Below, piece after piece: positions 8,533 to 17,350 of a stretch of DNA of 64,000 bases. Location of the stretch: positions 16,303 to 80,302 of the forward strand of contig CACJQI010000006.1 in assembly GCA_902595535.1 (NCBI GenBank), in the 5' to 3' direction. This DNA is from an uncultured Pelagibacteraceae bacterium. GTDB taxonomy: Bacteria; Pseudomonadota; Alphaproteobacteria; Pelagibacterales; Pelagibacteraceae. Numbering within the stretch: the stretch's first letter is position 1; each line of letters begins with the position of its first letter. A program made the translations under genes and the position numbers. The notes under the pieces were generated by a model. That model was not told where the DNA came from. It saw only the letters and a program-made list of their open reading frames with translations, and made no database searches.

Positions 8533-9225
8533 ATGGAACTTCTAGCATTTGGCAAAACAGGTTGGGGAGATGAATTATTTTATGCAACCCTCATGACTAT
8601 AGCTGTATCAATTGCAGCGATGTTAGTTGGTTTTTTATTTGCTCTTATTTTTACTCCACTCAAATTATCAAAATATAAATCTTTAAATTTAATTGGAAAT
8701 TTTTACACAACAGTTATCCGTGGTGTCCCTGAGCTTTTAGTAATTTACCTTTTATTTTTTGGCGGAAGTGGTGCAATAATGTATGTGGCATCAATATTTG
8801 GATATTTTGAGTATATCGAGATAAATGCATTTATTACAGGTGCAATGGCAATTGGAATAATTTCGGGAGCTTATTCAACAGAAGTTTTTCGTGGGGCTAT
8901 TCAATCCATAGACAAAGGACAGTTTGAAGCTGCTAAGGTTTTAGGAGTAAGTAAATTTGCACAATTTTATAAGATAATTTTACCTCAAATGTTAAGACTT
9001 GCTATTCCAAACTTGAGTAATGTTTGGCAAATAACTTTAAAAGATACATCATTAATTTCAGTTACTGGATTGGTTGAAATTATGAGACAATCTTATATTG
9101 CAGCAGGCTCTACAAGAGATCCATTATTCTTTTACTCATTTGCTGCCGTTTTATATTTATTGCTAACGTATTTAAGCATGAAATTAATTAATAGATTAGA
9201 AGCTAGATATAGTAGGGGTTATTAA
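8533..9225 (+). CDS. ABC transporter permease, polar amino acid family (HisQ-like)
   Basis: 230-residue inner-membrane permease with about five to six hydrophobic segments and the HisMQ-type motif TEVFRGAIQSIDKGQFEAAKVLGVSK (the EAA loop that contacts the ATPase, about residues 115-140). It is the first of two permeases and its stop overlaps the start of the next (TAATG). The start codon lies six bases after a strong hairpin and lacks a clear Shine-Dalgarno sequence, so its translation may be lower than that of the binding protein. Confidence 0.88.
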   Translation: MELLAFGKTGWGDELFYATLMTIAVSIAAMLVGFLFALIFTPLKLSKYKSLNLIGNFYTTVIRGVPELLVIYLLFFGGSGAIMYVASIFGYFEYIEINAFITGAMAIGIISGAYSTEVFRGAIQSIDKGQFEAAKVLGVSKFAQFYKIILPQMLRLAIPNLSNVWQITLKDTSLISVTGLVEIMRQSYIAAGSTRDPLFFYSFAAVLYLLLTYLSMKLINRLEARYSRGY

Positions 9226-9899
9226 TGGATTTTGAATTAATGTTCTCTAGCTTCCCCAAATTGTTGGGCGCAACTGTCGTTACTTTAAAACTTTTATCAG
9301 CCTCACTATTTTTTGGTTTATTTATTGGATTATTGTTTGCAATTTTAAGATTAAATAAAAATATATTTATTAATAAATTTGCTTATGTTTATTCTTATGT
9401 GTTTAGAGGAACACCTTTACTAGTTCAGATATTTATTATTTATTTTGGTTTAGGGCAAATTGAATACTTAAGATCAACATTTTTGTGGGTTATTTTAAAA
9501 GAACCTTATTGGTGTGCAATTATAGCTTTCACTTTAAATACAGGTGCCTACACATCAGAGATACTTCGATCAGCATTTCAAACAATCAAACCAGGTATTA
9601 TAGAAGCTGGTAAAAGTTTAGGAATTTCAAACAAAATTATCTTTTACAAAATCCAAATTCCAATAGCTATTAGACAATCTCTTCCTGCTTATGGAAATGA
9701 AATAATATTAATGATGAAGGGAACTTCATTGGCAAGTACAGTTACCCTAATGGATTTAACTGGTGTCGCTAAATATATTATTTCAACAACCTTTAAACCA
9801 ATAGAAGTATTTATTGTTGCTGGTGGAATTTATCTTTTTATGACTTTTGTCATTCATAACGTTATTAAATACTTGGAGAAAAAATATAGTTTTCAATAA
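9225..9899 (+). CDS. ABC transporter permease, polar amino acid family (HisM-like)
   Basis: 224 residues, second permease of the same importer, with the FRGTPLLVQIFIIYFGL block near residue 60 and the EAA loop TSEILRSAFQTIKPGIIEAG at about 107-126. It overlaps the first permease by one base, so the two are coupled. No ATP-binding subunit gene is found anywhere near; the transporter must borrow an ATPase encoded elsewhere. The next gene, a PhyH dioxygenase, starts five bases downstream. Confidence 0.88.
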   Translation: MDFELMFSSFPKLLGATVVTLKLLSASLFFGLFIGLLFAILRLNKNIFINKFAYVYSYVFRGTPLLVQIFIIYFGLGQIEYLRSTFLWVILKEPYWCAIIAFTLNTGAYTSEILRSAFQTIKPGIIEAGKSLGISNKIIFYKIQIPIAIRQSLPAYGNEIILMMKGTSLASTVTLMDLTGVAKYIISTTFKPIEVFIVAGGIYLFMTFVIHNVIKYLEKKYSFQ

Positions 9900-9904
9900 T
9901 AAAA

Positions 9905-10693
9905 ATGTTTTTATCTCAGAAACAAATCAAAGATTATCAAAATAATGGTGTAATAATTATTAAAGATGTTTTTAAAGATTGGATTGAACCATTAAGAAAT
10001 GGGTTTCAAAAAGTTCTAGATAACCCAAGCAAACATGGAAGAGAAAATGTTAATGATAATCAAGGTAGATTTTTTGAAGATTATTGTAATTGGCAGAGAA
10101 TAGAGGAATTTAAAGATTGTATTTTTAATTCACCTGGAGCTCAGATAATTGCTGAAGCAACAAATTCTAAATCATCTCAAATTTTTCATGAACATATTTT
10201 TATTAAAGAGCCAGGAACAAATAAAGAAACTCCTTGGCACCAAGACATGCCTTATTACTGTGTAGATGGTAATGATACAGGAAGTTTTTGGATACCATTG
10301 GATGAAGTTAATAAAGAAAATAATCTTCAATTAATTTTAGGCTCTCATAAATGGCAAAAGTTAATTAGACCTACCAAATGGTCTAATAATCAATCTTGGT
10401 ACCAAGATGATAGTTCTTTTATGGATTTACCTTCATTAGAAGAATTTAAAAAAAATATTTTAATCCCAAAACTTAATTTAGGAGATGCAGTATTGTTTAA
10501 TTTTAAAACAGTACATGGCTCAAATGGCAATAATACTTCTAAATCTCGAAGAGCATTTTCAATGAGATTTATTGGTGATGATGTTAAGTATATTGATAGA
10601 GGAGGGCCCACATCTCCACCATTTGATGGAGTTAATTTAAAAACTGGTGATTTAATGAGAGAGGATTGGTTTCCTAGAGTTTTTAATAATTAG
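9905..10693 (+). CDS. Phytanoyl-CoA dioxygenase (PhyH) family protein
   Basis: 262 residues with the Fe(II)/2-oxoglutarate dioxygenase facial triad: H-x-D in TPWHQDMPYYC (about 115-125) and the distal His in TVHGSN, followed by the 2-oxoglutarate-binding Arg in SRRAFSMRF. Such enzymes hydroxylate small polar or acyl substrates. It follows the permease by five bases and is probably cotranscribed, so its substrate may be the compound imported by that transporter; the sequence does not say which. Its 3' end overlaps the convergent DUF6165 gene by 11 bases. Confidence 0.82.
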   Translation: MFLSQKQIKDYQNNGVIIIKDVFKDWIEPLRNGFQKVLDNPSKHGRENVNDNQGRFFEDYCNWQRIEEFKDCIFNSPGAQIIAEATNSKSSQIFHEHIFIKEPGTNKETPWHQDMPYYCVDGNDTGSFWIPLDEVNKENNLQLILGSHKWQKLIRPTKWSNNQSWYQDDSSFMDLPSLEEFKKNILIPKLNLGDAVLFNFKTVHGSNGNNTSKSRRAFSMRFIGDDVKYIDRGGPTSPPFDGVNLKTGDLMREDWFPRVFNN

Positions 10694-11072
10694 TATATTC
10701 TTTTATCTCTTTAATCTTAGAGCCTGTATGATTATTAATTTCTAATTTAATCTTAGCTCTGTCGTCATTCAAGAAATGAACATCCCTTGAAAGTTTAATA
10801 AAAGAGTCTGTAAAATCTTTTTCTTTTTCACACTTCCTTTTATCATCTTCAATTACCCATAGTTTTATATTTATTTGTTTTAAAGATTCAAAAAGTTCAA
10901 ATAGCTTTTGATCAGATTTAACATTGCTATTTAATTGATCCTTTAGAATTGAGTGTTCTTCGTTAATAAATTTTAATTTGGCTGGATCTTTGATTTTTTC
11001 TTGTTTAATTTCAAGTATAGAAATTTTATCTAATAATTCTCCAACCGATACTTCAACTAGAATTTTATTCAT
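10683..11072 (-). CDS. DUF6165 family protein
   Basis: 129 residues, strongly charged and helical (heptad-like K/E/L runs between residues 20 and 115), with the opening VEVSVGELLDKISILEIKQ that I recognise as the DUF6165 family. No function is established. It is divergent from a GT9 glycosyltransferase by 32 bases, and members I know of tend to sit near surface-polysaccharide genes, which would suit this context. No membrane segment or signal peptide is visible. Confidence 0.7.
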   Translation of the reverse strand: MNKILVEVSVGELLDKISILEIKQEKIKDPAKLKFINEEHSILKDQLNSNVKSDQKLFELFESLKQINIKLWVIEDDKRKCEKEKDFTDSFIKLSRDVHFLNDDRAKIKLEINNHTGSKIKEIKEYTNY

Positions 11073-11104
11073 TAAAAAATATACTATGTTAAGTTGTTAA
11101 AAAT

Positions 11105-12046
11105 ATGTCTAATATTTTAATTATTAAACATGGATCTTTGGGTGATATATCTCAAGCATGTGGCGCAATTCAAGATATTTCTGAACATCATAAAGATGAT
11201 GAAGTTCATTTGTTAACAACTAAACCATATTTTGACCTATTTAAAAAAAATCCAAATATTTCTAATGTTATTTTGGATAAGAGATTGCCAAGATATAATC
11301 TCATCTATTTATATTCATTGATGAAAAATATTAAGAAATATAAATTCATCAAAGTTTATGATCTACAAAACTCAAAAAGAACAGCTTTTTATAAAAGAAT
11401 TTTATTTCCTAATGCGAGTAAAGAAATTTGGTCATCAACAGAAACAACTCTACCTGAGGGAACTACAAAAAAAGATTTTGATAAAGACTCAGTATTGTGC
11501 AGATTTGATCACCAATTAAAAAGTTCAGGAATCAATACATTTCATACCTTGAAACCAGACTTTTCTTGGAGTTCAACAGACATATCTCAAATAAAAAGTT
11601 ATCATCAATTAGATAAGTATATTGTTATTTTTCCTTTTTGCTCACCTCATTTGACCTCAAAAAAATGGCCATACTATAATGACTTGATAAATTTAATAAA
11701 TGAGAAATATGACAACAATTACAAAATTGTGATTGCACCAGGCCCTAGTGAGATTAACGAAGCAAAAAATATTAATGCGCTTTGTATATTAGATAATGGT
11801 AAAGCTTTAGACATATCACAGTTAGCAGCATTAATTAAAGAAAGTTCATTTGTGATTGCTAATGATACTGGCCCAGCACATATGACAGCTCATTTAGGAT
11901 CAAAAGGATTAGCTTTATTTGGATCTCACACAAGCCCTTTTAAAGTTAGTATTGAAAGGGAATATTTTAAAGCAATACAAGCACCAGAATTATCAAAACT
12001 TTCAGCTGAAAAAGTTTTTGAAAGATTATCTAGTTCAATTTCTTAA
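11105..12046 (+). CDS. Glycosyltransferase family 9 protein (heptosyltransferase-like)
   Basis: 313 residues. The N-terminal ILIIKHGSLGDISQACGAIQ and the C-terminal nucleotide-sugar site FVIANDTGPAHMTAHLG followed by ALFGSHTSP are the two diagnostic blocks of GT9 (LPS heptosyltransferases). It probably transfers a sugar to lipopolysaccharide or another envelope glycan at the cytosolic face of the membrane. It lies beside DUF6165 and overlaps the end of a convergent membrane-protein gene by 17 bases. The donor sugar cannot be inferred. Confidence 0.85.
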   Translation: MSNILIIKHGSLGDISQACGAIQDISEHHKDDEVHLLTTKPYFDLFKKNPNISNVILDKRLPRYNLIYLYSLMKNIKKYKFIKVYDLQNSKRTAFYKRILFPNASKEIWSSTETTLPEGTTKKDFDKDSVLCRFDHQLKSSGINTFHTLKPDFSWSSTDISQIKSYHQLDKYIVIFPFCSPHLTSKKWPYYNDLINLINEKYDNNYKIVIAPGPSEINEAKNINALCILDNGKALDISQLAALIKESSFVIANDTGPAHMTAHLGSKGLALFGSHTSPFKVSIEREYFKAIQAPELSKLSAEKVFERLSSSIS

Positions 12047-13113
12047 ATTTACTTAATATTCTTAAAATTATTGGAACAGTAAAAAGTATAAAAAGTAATC
12101 TTATTATATGATGAAATGCAACAAAGTCTGGATCTAAATCAAATGCTATTGCAATCACTGCTACTTCATAAATTCCACCAGGACTAAAAGATAAAATTAA
12201 AGTTAAAATATTTGTATCAACAAAGAATGTTGCAACATAAGCTGCAACCAAACCTAGTAGAACTAATATAGTTGTAGCAACTATGCTATGTAATGAATTA
12301 TTGGCAATTTCTTTAACAGTTTTTTCAGCAAATCTGCATCCGACAGAAGCACCAAGTATTAAAAGACAAAAGTTAATAGATGCATCAGGTAATTTATATG
12401 AAGCAATATCTGTAATTTGTAATAATCCACTAGCAAATAGCGTTCCTGATAATAAAGCTGCTGGAACCCTAATCTTATCAAAAAATATAAATAAAAAATA
12501 ATGATGAAATAATAAGCAAAATTAGATTTAGATGATTTTGACCTATGTAATCAAAGTTATCTAATAGTAATACTTCTGAACCAGTATTATTAACAATGAT
12601 AAAAGGAATAACTGTTATGATTATAATTAATCTTATTAAGTGTGATGTTGCTACTTGAGATAAATCAGTCTTCTCATTTTCTGCCAAAATCATTAATGGA
12701 CCTAAAGCGCCTGGTGCTGCAGAAAATATTGAGGCTTTTTCACCATAACCTGAGAATTTTTGAAGATATTTTGATACAATTAAAATACAGACAATTATAT
12801 AGATAAGCATTATTACTGAAGTCCAGATCCAGTTGATCATCTGATTGAATAGGTTTTGATCTATATAGTTACCTATATGAAGTCCAAGGATAATTAAAAT
12901 TGAACTTAGAGCTATTTTAGGCATTATAATTTTTAAGCCAGCTAATGCAGCAATAGATGTCACAATCATTGGACCCAACATCCATGCTAAAGGAATTTTC
13001 AAATAATCAGCAACTATTGCACTAGGAATTGAAATTAAGATCACTGAAATAAACTTTTTTGATAGAAGCTGTTTAAAGCTTGAGTAATAAAAAGTAACAT
13101 TAGACTTATTCAT
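12030..13113 (-). pseudogene. AbrB-family membrane protein, interrupted by a one-base frameshift
   Basis: A two-part membrane protein read on the minus strand. The first part runs from the ATG at 13113 (GTG at 13134 is an alternative) to a TGA at 12478-12480; the second continues in the next frame from 12479 to the stop at 12030 without any interruption. Joined, they give about 360 residues, the normal length for the AbrB family (two repeats, with PLAWMLGPMI and the second-repeat SPGGIYEVAVIA). The break coincides with a run of six T on the coding strand (12480-12485); removal of one T restores the full frame. Either a recent mutation, a homopolymer sequencing error, or slippage-tolerated expression. 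Function of the family is uncertain (putative ammonia monooxygenase/transport label). Confidence 0.75.
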
Positions 13114-13329
13114 AGTCAGTTCTTCTATCACCACTTTGAAAAAAAATAACAGAAAAGAAATTAACCAATAAAGTGAATCTTAATTCTTTAATTAAAATTT
13201 TTTAATAATTAATATTTAGTTTTTAAACCAAAAATCATAATCAACTATAAGTTGAATTATAATAATATTTCTTGCATTAACCTTTTGTGTGTAATTTACT
13301 CGATTTTTTTAATTAGAGAGGGAAATATA

Positions 13330-14310
13330 ATGAAAAACTTACAAAGAATAATTTCAGTATTATTTTCAGCAATCCTATTATTCTCGGCAACAACAACTAG
13401 TTCAATTGCAATTGATAAATTGCATTTTGTAATTGGTGGTGGCGCTGGTGGTGGTTGGGATGGAACTGCTAGAGGTACTGGAGAAGCTTTAACAAAAGCT
13501 GGTATGTTAAAAAGTGCATCATTTGAAAATATGTCAGGTGGTGGTGGTGGAAAAGCATTAGCTTTTATGATTAATACTAAGCCTGCAAATACAGTTTTAG
13601 TTCAATCTACTCCATTAGTTTTAAGATCAATTACTAGACACAAAGGTTACGTAAGTGGAAGTGGCACTTTATCTTATAAAGATGTTGTGCCTATCGCTGG
13701 TGTAATTGGTGACTATGGTGCAATTGCTGTTGCAAAAAACTCACCTTACAAAAACTTTAAAGATGTAGTTGATGCATATAAAAAGAATCCAAGTTCTATT
13801 AAAATGGCAGGTGGATCAGTAAGAGGAAGTATGGATCATTTAATTGGTGCTTTAGCTTTCCAAGCTGCTGGTGCTAATCCAAATGATGTAGCTTATATTC
13901 CATATGATGCAGGTGGAAAAGCATTAGCAGGACTTTTATCTGGAGAGACTCAAATTATCTCTACAGGTTTAGGTGAATTGATGGGTGCAAGAGACCAAGT
14001 AACAATTATTGGTATTACTGCTCCTTCAAGAGTTTCTGATGCTCCAGATGCACCGACTCTTAAAGAACAAGGTTATGATGTACAATTCGTTAACTGGAGA
14101 GGATTTTTTGGTCCTCCAGGTATGAGCAGTGCAGATAAAGATGCAATTGCTAAAATGCTAGGTGATGTACAAAAAACTTCTGAATGGGAAACTGTTAGAG
14201 CGAGAAATGCTTGGGTAAATATATACAATCCAGGTGATAAGTTTGTTTCTTTCTTAGAAAAACAAACAGAAGAAATGACAGCTCTTATGAAGAAATTAGG
14301 AGTTATTTAA
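13330..14310 (+). CDS. tctC: Tripartite tricarboxylate transporter substrate-binding protein
   Basis: 326 residues. I start at ATG 13330 because it has a good AGAGAGGG ribosome site and opens a proper signal peptide (MKNLQRIISVLFSAILLFSA); an upstream in-frame start at 13252 would add residues without purpose. The mature protein has the Bug/TctC pattern FVIGGGAGGGWDGTARG, GDYGAIAVAKNSPYKNFKD and GAKALAGLLSGE-like GGKALAGLLSGE. It captures a carboxylate in the periplasm for the TctBA membrane proteins that follow. Ligand not determinable. An intrinsic hairpin just after it likely limits transcription into tctB. Confidence 0.92.
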   Translation: MKNLQRIISVLFSAILLFSATTTSSIAIDKLHFVIGGGAGGGWDGTARGTGEALTKAGMLKSASFENMSGGGGGKALAFMINTKPANTVLVQSTPLVLRSITRHKGYVSGSGTLSYKDVVPIAGVIGDYGAIAVAKNSPYKNFKDVVDAYKKNPSSIKMAGGSVRGSMDHLIGALAFQAAGANPNDVAYIPYDAGGKALAGLLSGETQIISTGLGELMGARDQVTIIGITAPSRVSDAPDAPTLKEQGYDVQFVNWRGFFGPPGMSSADKDAIAKMLGDVQKTSEWETVRARNAWVNIYNPGDKFVSFLEKQTEEMTALMKKLGVI

Positions 14311-14331
14311 TCCTAAGGATTATAAAAAATT

Positions 14332-14379
14332 AGAGCAGTGAATATAAATACTACAAAAATTATATCACTGCTCTTTTTT
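14332..14379 (+). terminator. Intrinsic terminator/attenuator containing the tctB start codon
   Basis: Ten-base-pair perfect stem AGAGCAGTGA (14332-14341) with TCACTGCTCT (14365-14374), followed directly by a T run (14374-14379). The GTG start of tctB (14338-14340) lies inside the 5' arm, so the hairpin both looks like a Rho-independent terminator and would hide the start codon. AT pairs with one bulge can extend the stem inward. This would reduce expression of the membrane components compared with tctC. Confidence 0.75.
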
Positions 14380-14808
14380 ATATTTTCAGCGTTTTATTTA
14401 TATACTGCATACCAAATTCAAGTTTTTGCATTTGATGAAAATGCACCTTTTAATGCTAGAACATTTCCGATCTACTTAGGTTACGCTGGATTATTTTTTT
14501 CTGGATTAAAACTTATTTTACCAGATCAAAATACTATTAAAGTTGAGCACAAAAATTTAGAGTATAAAAAAACTGGAATACTTATACTTATTGCAATTAT
14601 TTATGGAGCTACAATTTTAAAAGTTGGTTATTTTTTAACTACTTCTTTATTTTTATTTGCTTCTTATTATTTCCTTGGAGAAAGAAGATGGATATTAATG
14701 TTTATTCTTTCTTTTCCTTTTGTAGCAGTATTTATGTATCTACTTCACGGAGTTCTTAATATTTATTTGAGAGATCCGTTTTTACAATCAATTGGAGTTA
14801 TGGGATGA
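14338..14808 (+). CDS. tctB: Tripartite tricarboxylate transporter small membrane protein
   Basis: 156 residues with four hydrophobic segments, the size and topology of TctB. The GTG at 14338 is the only start giving the complete first helix (ISLLFFIFSAFYLYTAY). The start codon is embedded in a strong terminator-like hairpin. Conserved NARTFPIYLGYAGLFFSGLK near residue 36 resembles the TctB loop after helix 1. Its end overlaps tctA by four bases (ATGA), so the two membrane subunits are coupled. Confidence 0.85.
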   Translation: MNINTTKIISLLFFIFSAFYLYTAYQIQVFAFDENAPFNARTFPIYLGYAGLFFSGLKLILPDQNTIKVEHKNLEYKKTGILILIAIIYGATILKVGYFLTTSLFLFASYYFLGERRWILMFILSFPFVAVFMYLLHGVLNIYLRDPFLQSIGVMG

Positions 14809-16304
14809 TTGAGGGAATATTAATTGGTTTAACAACAGCTCTTACATTTCAAAACATATTAATGGTTATGGTTGGTTGTTTTTTTGGAACAATCATTGGG
14901 ATGTTACCAGGTCTTGGACCAATGACGGCAATTGCTTTAATGATACCAATTACTTACGGCTTTGAGCCTGCAACAGGATTAATTTTAATGGCTGGTGTTT
15001 ATTATGGAGCAGTGTTTGGTGGATCTACTTCGTCAATATTATTAAATGCACCAGGTGTACCAGGTACTGTTGCAACTTCATTTGATGGTTATCCAATGGC
15101 ACAACAAGGTAAAGCTGGAAAAGCTCTAGCTATTGCTGCATGGAGTTCATTTGCAGGAGGAACGCTATCTGCGATTTATTTATTATTTATGGCACCAAGT
15201 TTATCTAAAGTAAGTTTATCTTTTAGATCACCAGATTATTTTGCTTTGATGATTTTAGGCTTAACAGCAATAGCTGCATTTTCATCTAAAGGTCAATTTT
15301 TAAAAGCAATGATGATGGTGGTATTAGGTTTAATGTTAGCCTCTGTTGGCCAAGATAGTTTGTCTGATATTACCAGATTTACATTCAACAATATGAACTT
15401 AACTGATGGCATAAGTTTTGTTCTTGTAGTTATGGCAACATTTGCAATGAGTGAAGCATTAACAATTATTTTAAAAAGAAATGATCCAACTAGTGCTACT
15501 AAACAGGTTTCTTTAACTGAATTAGGTTCTATTAAGATTAACAAAGAGGAAAGAGCCAAAATGTACAAAACAATTCCAAGATCATCAGTAATTGGTTTTT
15601 TGATTGGTGTACTTCCAGGTGCGGGTGCAACAATCGCATCTTTTTTGGCTTATGGAATGGAACGGAACGTTGTTAATGATGAAGAGAAAGAAAAATTTGG
15701 CAAGGGAAGTGTTAATGGTTTATCAGCGCCAGAAACTGCTAATAATGCAGCCTGCTCTGGTTCATTTGTACCAATGCTTACTTTAGGAATTCCAGGAAGT
15801 GGAACTACAGCTGTTATGTTAGGCGCTCTTTTAGGGTTTGGTGTCCAACCTGGACCAAGACTTTATATGACAAACCCAGAAATTTTCTGGTCAATAATTA
15901 TGTCTATGTATATTGGTATGGTAATCTTACTGATATTAAACTTACCGTTAATTCCTTATATAGCTAGAATTCTTGCTGTTCCTAAAAATTATCTAATACC
16001 ATTAATTTTGTTTTTCTCAGTTACAGGCATATACGTTATGTCATTCAATAACTTTGACATTTATTTAATGATTGGCATAGCTGTAGTTGCAACTTATTTA
16101 AGATTATATGATTTTCCAATGCCGCCACTTATACTAGCTTTTGTACTTGGTGGTTTAATGGAAGAAAATTTAAGAAGATCTCTATTATTAAGCGATGGTT
16201 CTTGGACTTTTTTATGGGATAGAGCTCTTACGGCTTGTATATTAACAACAACTATTCTTATTGTTGCGTGGCAAATTTATAAAACCATGTTTCAAAAGAA
16301 ATAA
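14805..16304 (+). CDS. tctA: Tripartite tricarboxylate transporter large permease
   Basis: 499 residues, about eleven to twelve membrane helices. TctA signatures are clear: GCFFGTIIGMLPGLGPMTAIAL (about 22-43), GGSTSSILLNAPGVPG (about 71-86) and the second-repeat copy FLIGVLPGAGATIASFLAYG with NGLSAPETANNAACSGSFVPMLTLGIPGS. It forms the secondary-transport channel, driven by an ion gradient, that receives substrate from TctC. It overlaps tctB by four bases. Tricarboxylate specificity is only the family name; other carboxylates are equally possible. Confidence 0.95.
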   Translation: MIEGILIGLTTALTFQNILMVMVGCFFGTIIGMLPGLGPMTAIALMIPITYGFEPATGLILMAGVYYGAVFGGSTSSILLNAPGVPGTVATSFDGYPMAQQGKAGKALAIAAWSSFAGGTLSAIYLLFMAPSLSKVSLSFRSPDYFALMILGLTAIAAFSSKGQFLKAMMMVVLGLMLASVGQDSLSDITRFTFNNMNLTDGISFVLVVMATFAMSEALTIILKRNDPTSATKQVSLTELGSIKINKEERAKMYKTIPRSSVIGFLIGVLPGAGATIASFLAYGMERNVVNDEEKEKFGKGSVNGLSAPETANNAACSGSFVPMLTLGIPGSGTTAVMLGALLGFGVQPGPRLYMTNPEIFWSIIMSMYIGMVILLILNLPLIPYIARILAVPKNYLIPLILFFSVTGIYVMSFNNFDIYLMIGIAVVATYLRLYDFPMPPLILAFVLGGLMEENLRRSLLLSDGSWTFLWDRALTACILTTTILIVAWQIYKTMFQKK

Positions 16305-16341
16305 CTTTACTATTTTTCTTTATTCCTGGTATTATTTACTC

Positions 16342-17346
16342 ATGAACAAAATTTTAATAGCTCTTTTTTGTATTTTTTTTACAAATTCTGTATTAGCTGG
16401 AACCTCAGCATTATTTACTTTAGGACCGTATTTTAAAGATGGCAAAATGGTTAGAATAAAGTCATATAATTCAGGACCATTTCCAAATGAATTCATGAGC
16501 TTAAAAGATGGTTCTTATAAAAATTCACCAGTAAATATTGATGCATTGATTGTATATCCAGAAAAAGGAAAAGGCCCATATCCAATATTAGTATTTAATC
16601 ACGCAAGTGGGGGAGCTAGTTTGTATAGCAATAAATGGTTTAAATTTAATAGACAGCAGGCAAAGATGTTATTGAAAAAAGGAATTGCGGTTATGTTTGT
16701 GGACAATTTTAATGGAAGAAATGTGATTAGTGCAGGGGCAGACCAAGCTCAAGTATCAACTTATTCGTTTTATATTGATGCATTCATGACCTTAGAATAT
16801 TTGTCTAAAAATCCAAAAATTAATATAAAAAAAGTTGGTATTACCGGTTGGTCAAGAGGTGGAATGAACTCTCTTGCAATAGCAGAAAAAAGAATAAGAG
16901 ATATTTTAATAAGTAAAGATTTATATTTTAAAGCTTCATTACCAAGATCTGTAGAGTGTCGTCAGTCAGGTTTTTTTAGAAATCCACAACCTATAAAAGA
17001 AACTAAAATTTGGATGGTAAATGGTAAAAATGATGACGCTTCACATGCAAGTGTATGTGAAGAATATGGAGAAAAAATGAAAACAAACGGTGCTGATATA
17101 AAAGTGACTACTAAAGCAGGATGGGGTCATGGTTTTACTGCAAATTATGAGGCTGAATATGAAAAACACTTAGAGGCATGGCATGATTGTCCAGATTATT
17201 ATACTGAGGAAAATGGAATGCCAAACAAGGATGTAAAAATAGATAAATCTTGTATTACTTATGGTTATACTGTTGGTGGATCAAATAACAGTTGGAAACA
17301 ATTTAGTAGGCCATTCAAAAAATTTTTTATAAAAAACTTACTTTAA
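16342..17346 (+). CDS. Exported alpha/beta hydrolase, dienelactone-hydrolase type
   Basis: 334 residues from ATG 16342, which opens a signal peptide (MNKILIALFCIFFTNSVLAG); the longer upstream reading inside tctA is not credible. The core is an alpha/beta hydrolase: LVFNHASGGA near the oxyanion region, nucleophile elbow GWSRGG (Ser in ITGWSRGGMNS), an acidic residue region MVNGKNDDAS and catalytic His in KAGWGHGF. Several cysteines in the mature protein could form disulfides, fitting a periplasmic site. Substrate unknown. It starts 38 bases after tctA and may be cotranscribed with the transporter. Confidence 0.78.
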   Translation: MNKILIALFCIFFTNSVLAGTSALFTLGPYFKDGKMVRIKSYNSGPFPNEFMSLKDGSYKNSPVNIDALIVYPEKGKGPYPILVFNHASGGASLYSNKWFKFNRQQAKMLLKKGIAVMFVDNFNGRNVISAGADQAQVSTYSFYIDAFMTLEYLSKNPKINIKKVGITGWSRGGMNSLAIAEKRIRDILISKDLYFKASLPRSVECRQSGFFRNPQPIKETKIWMVNGKNDDASHASVCEEYGEKMKTNGADIKVTTKAGWGHGFTANYEAEYEKHLEAWHDCPDYYTEENGMPNKDVKIDKSCITYGYTVGGSNNSWKQFSRPFKKFFIKNLL

Positions 17347-17350
17347 AAAA

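Noticed and set aside
12283-12501. Plus-strand open frame of 72 codons
   Set aside because: Lies wholly opposite the second half of the AbrB-family gene, which is explained by a single frameshift on the minus strand.
13252-13329. Longer N-terminus for the TctC protein
   Set aside because: The extension has no ribosome site and would bury a clear signal peptide; ATG 13330 has a good site.
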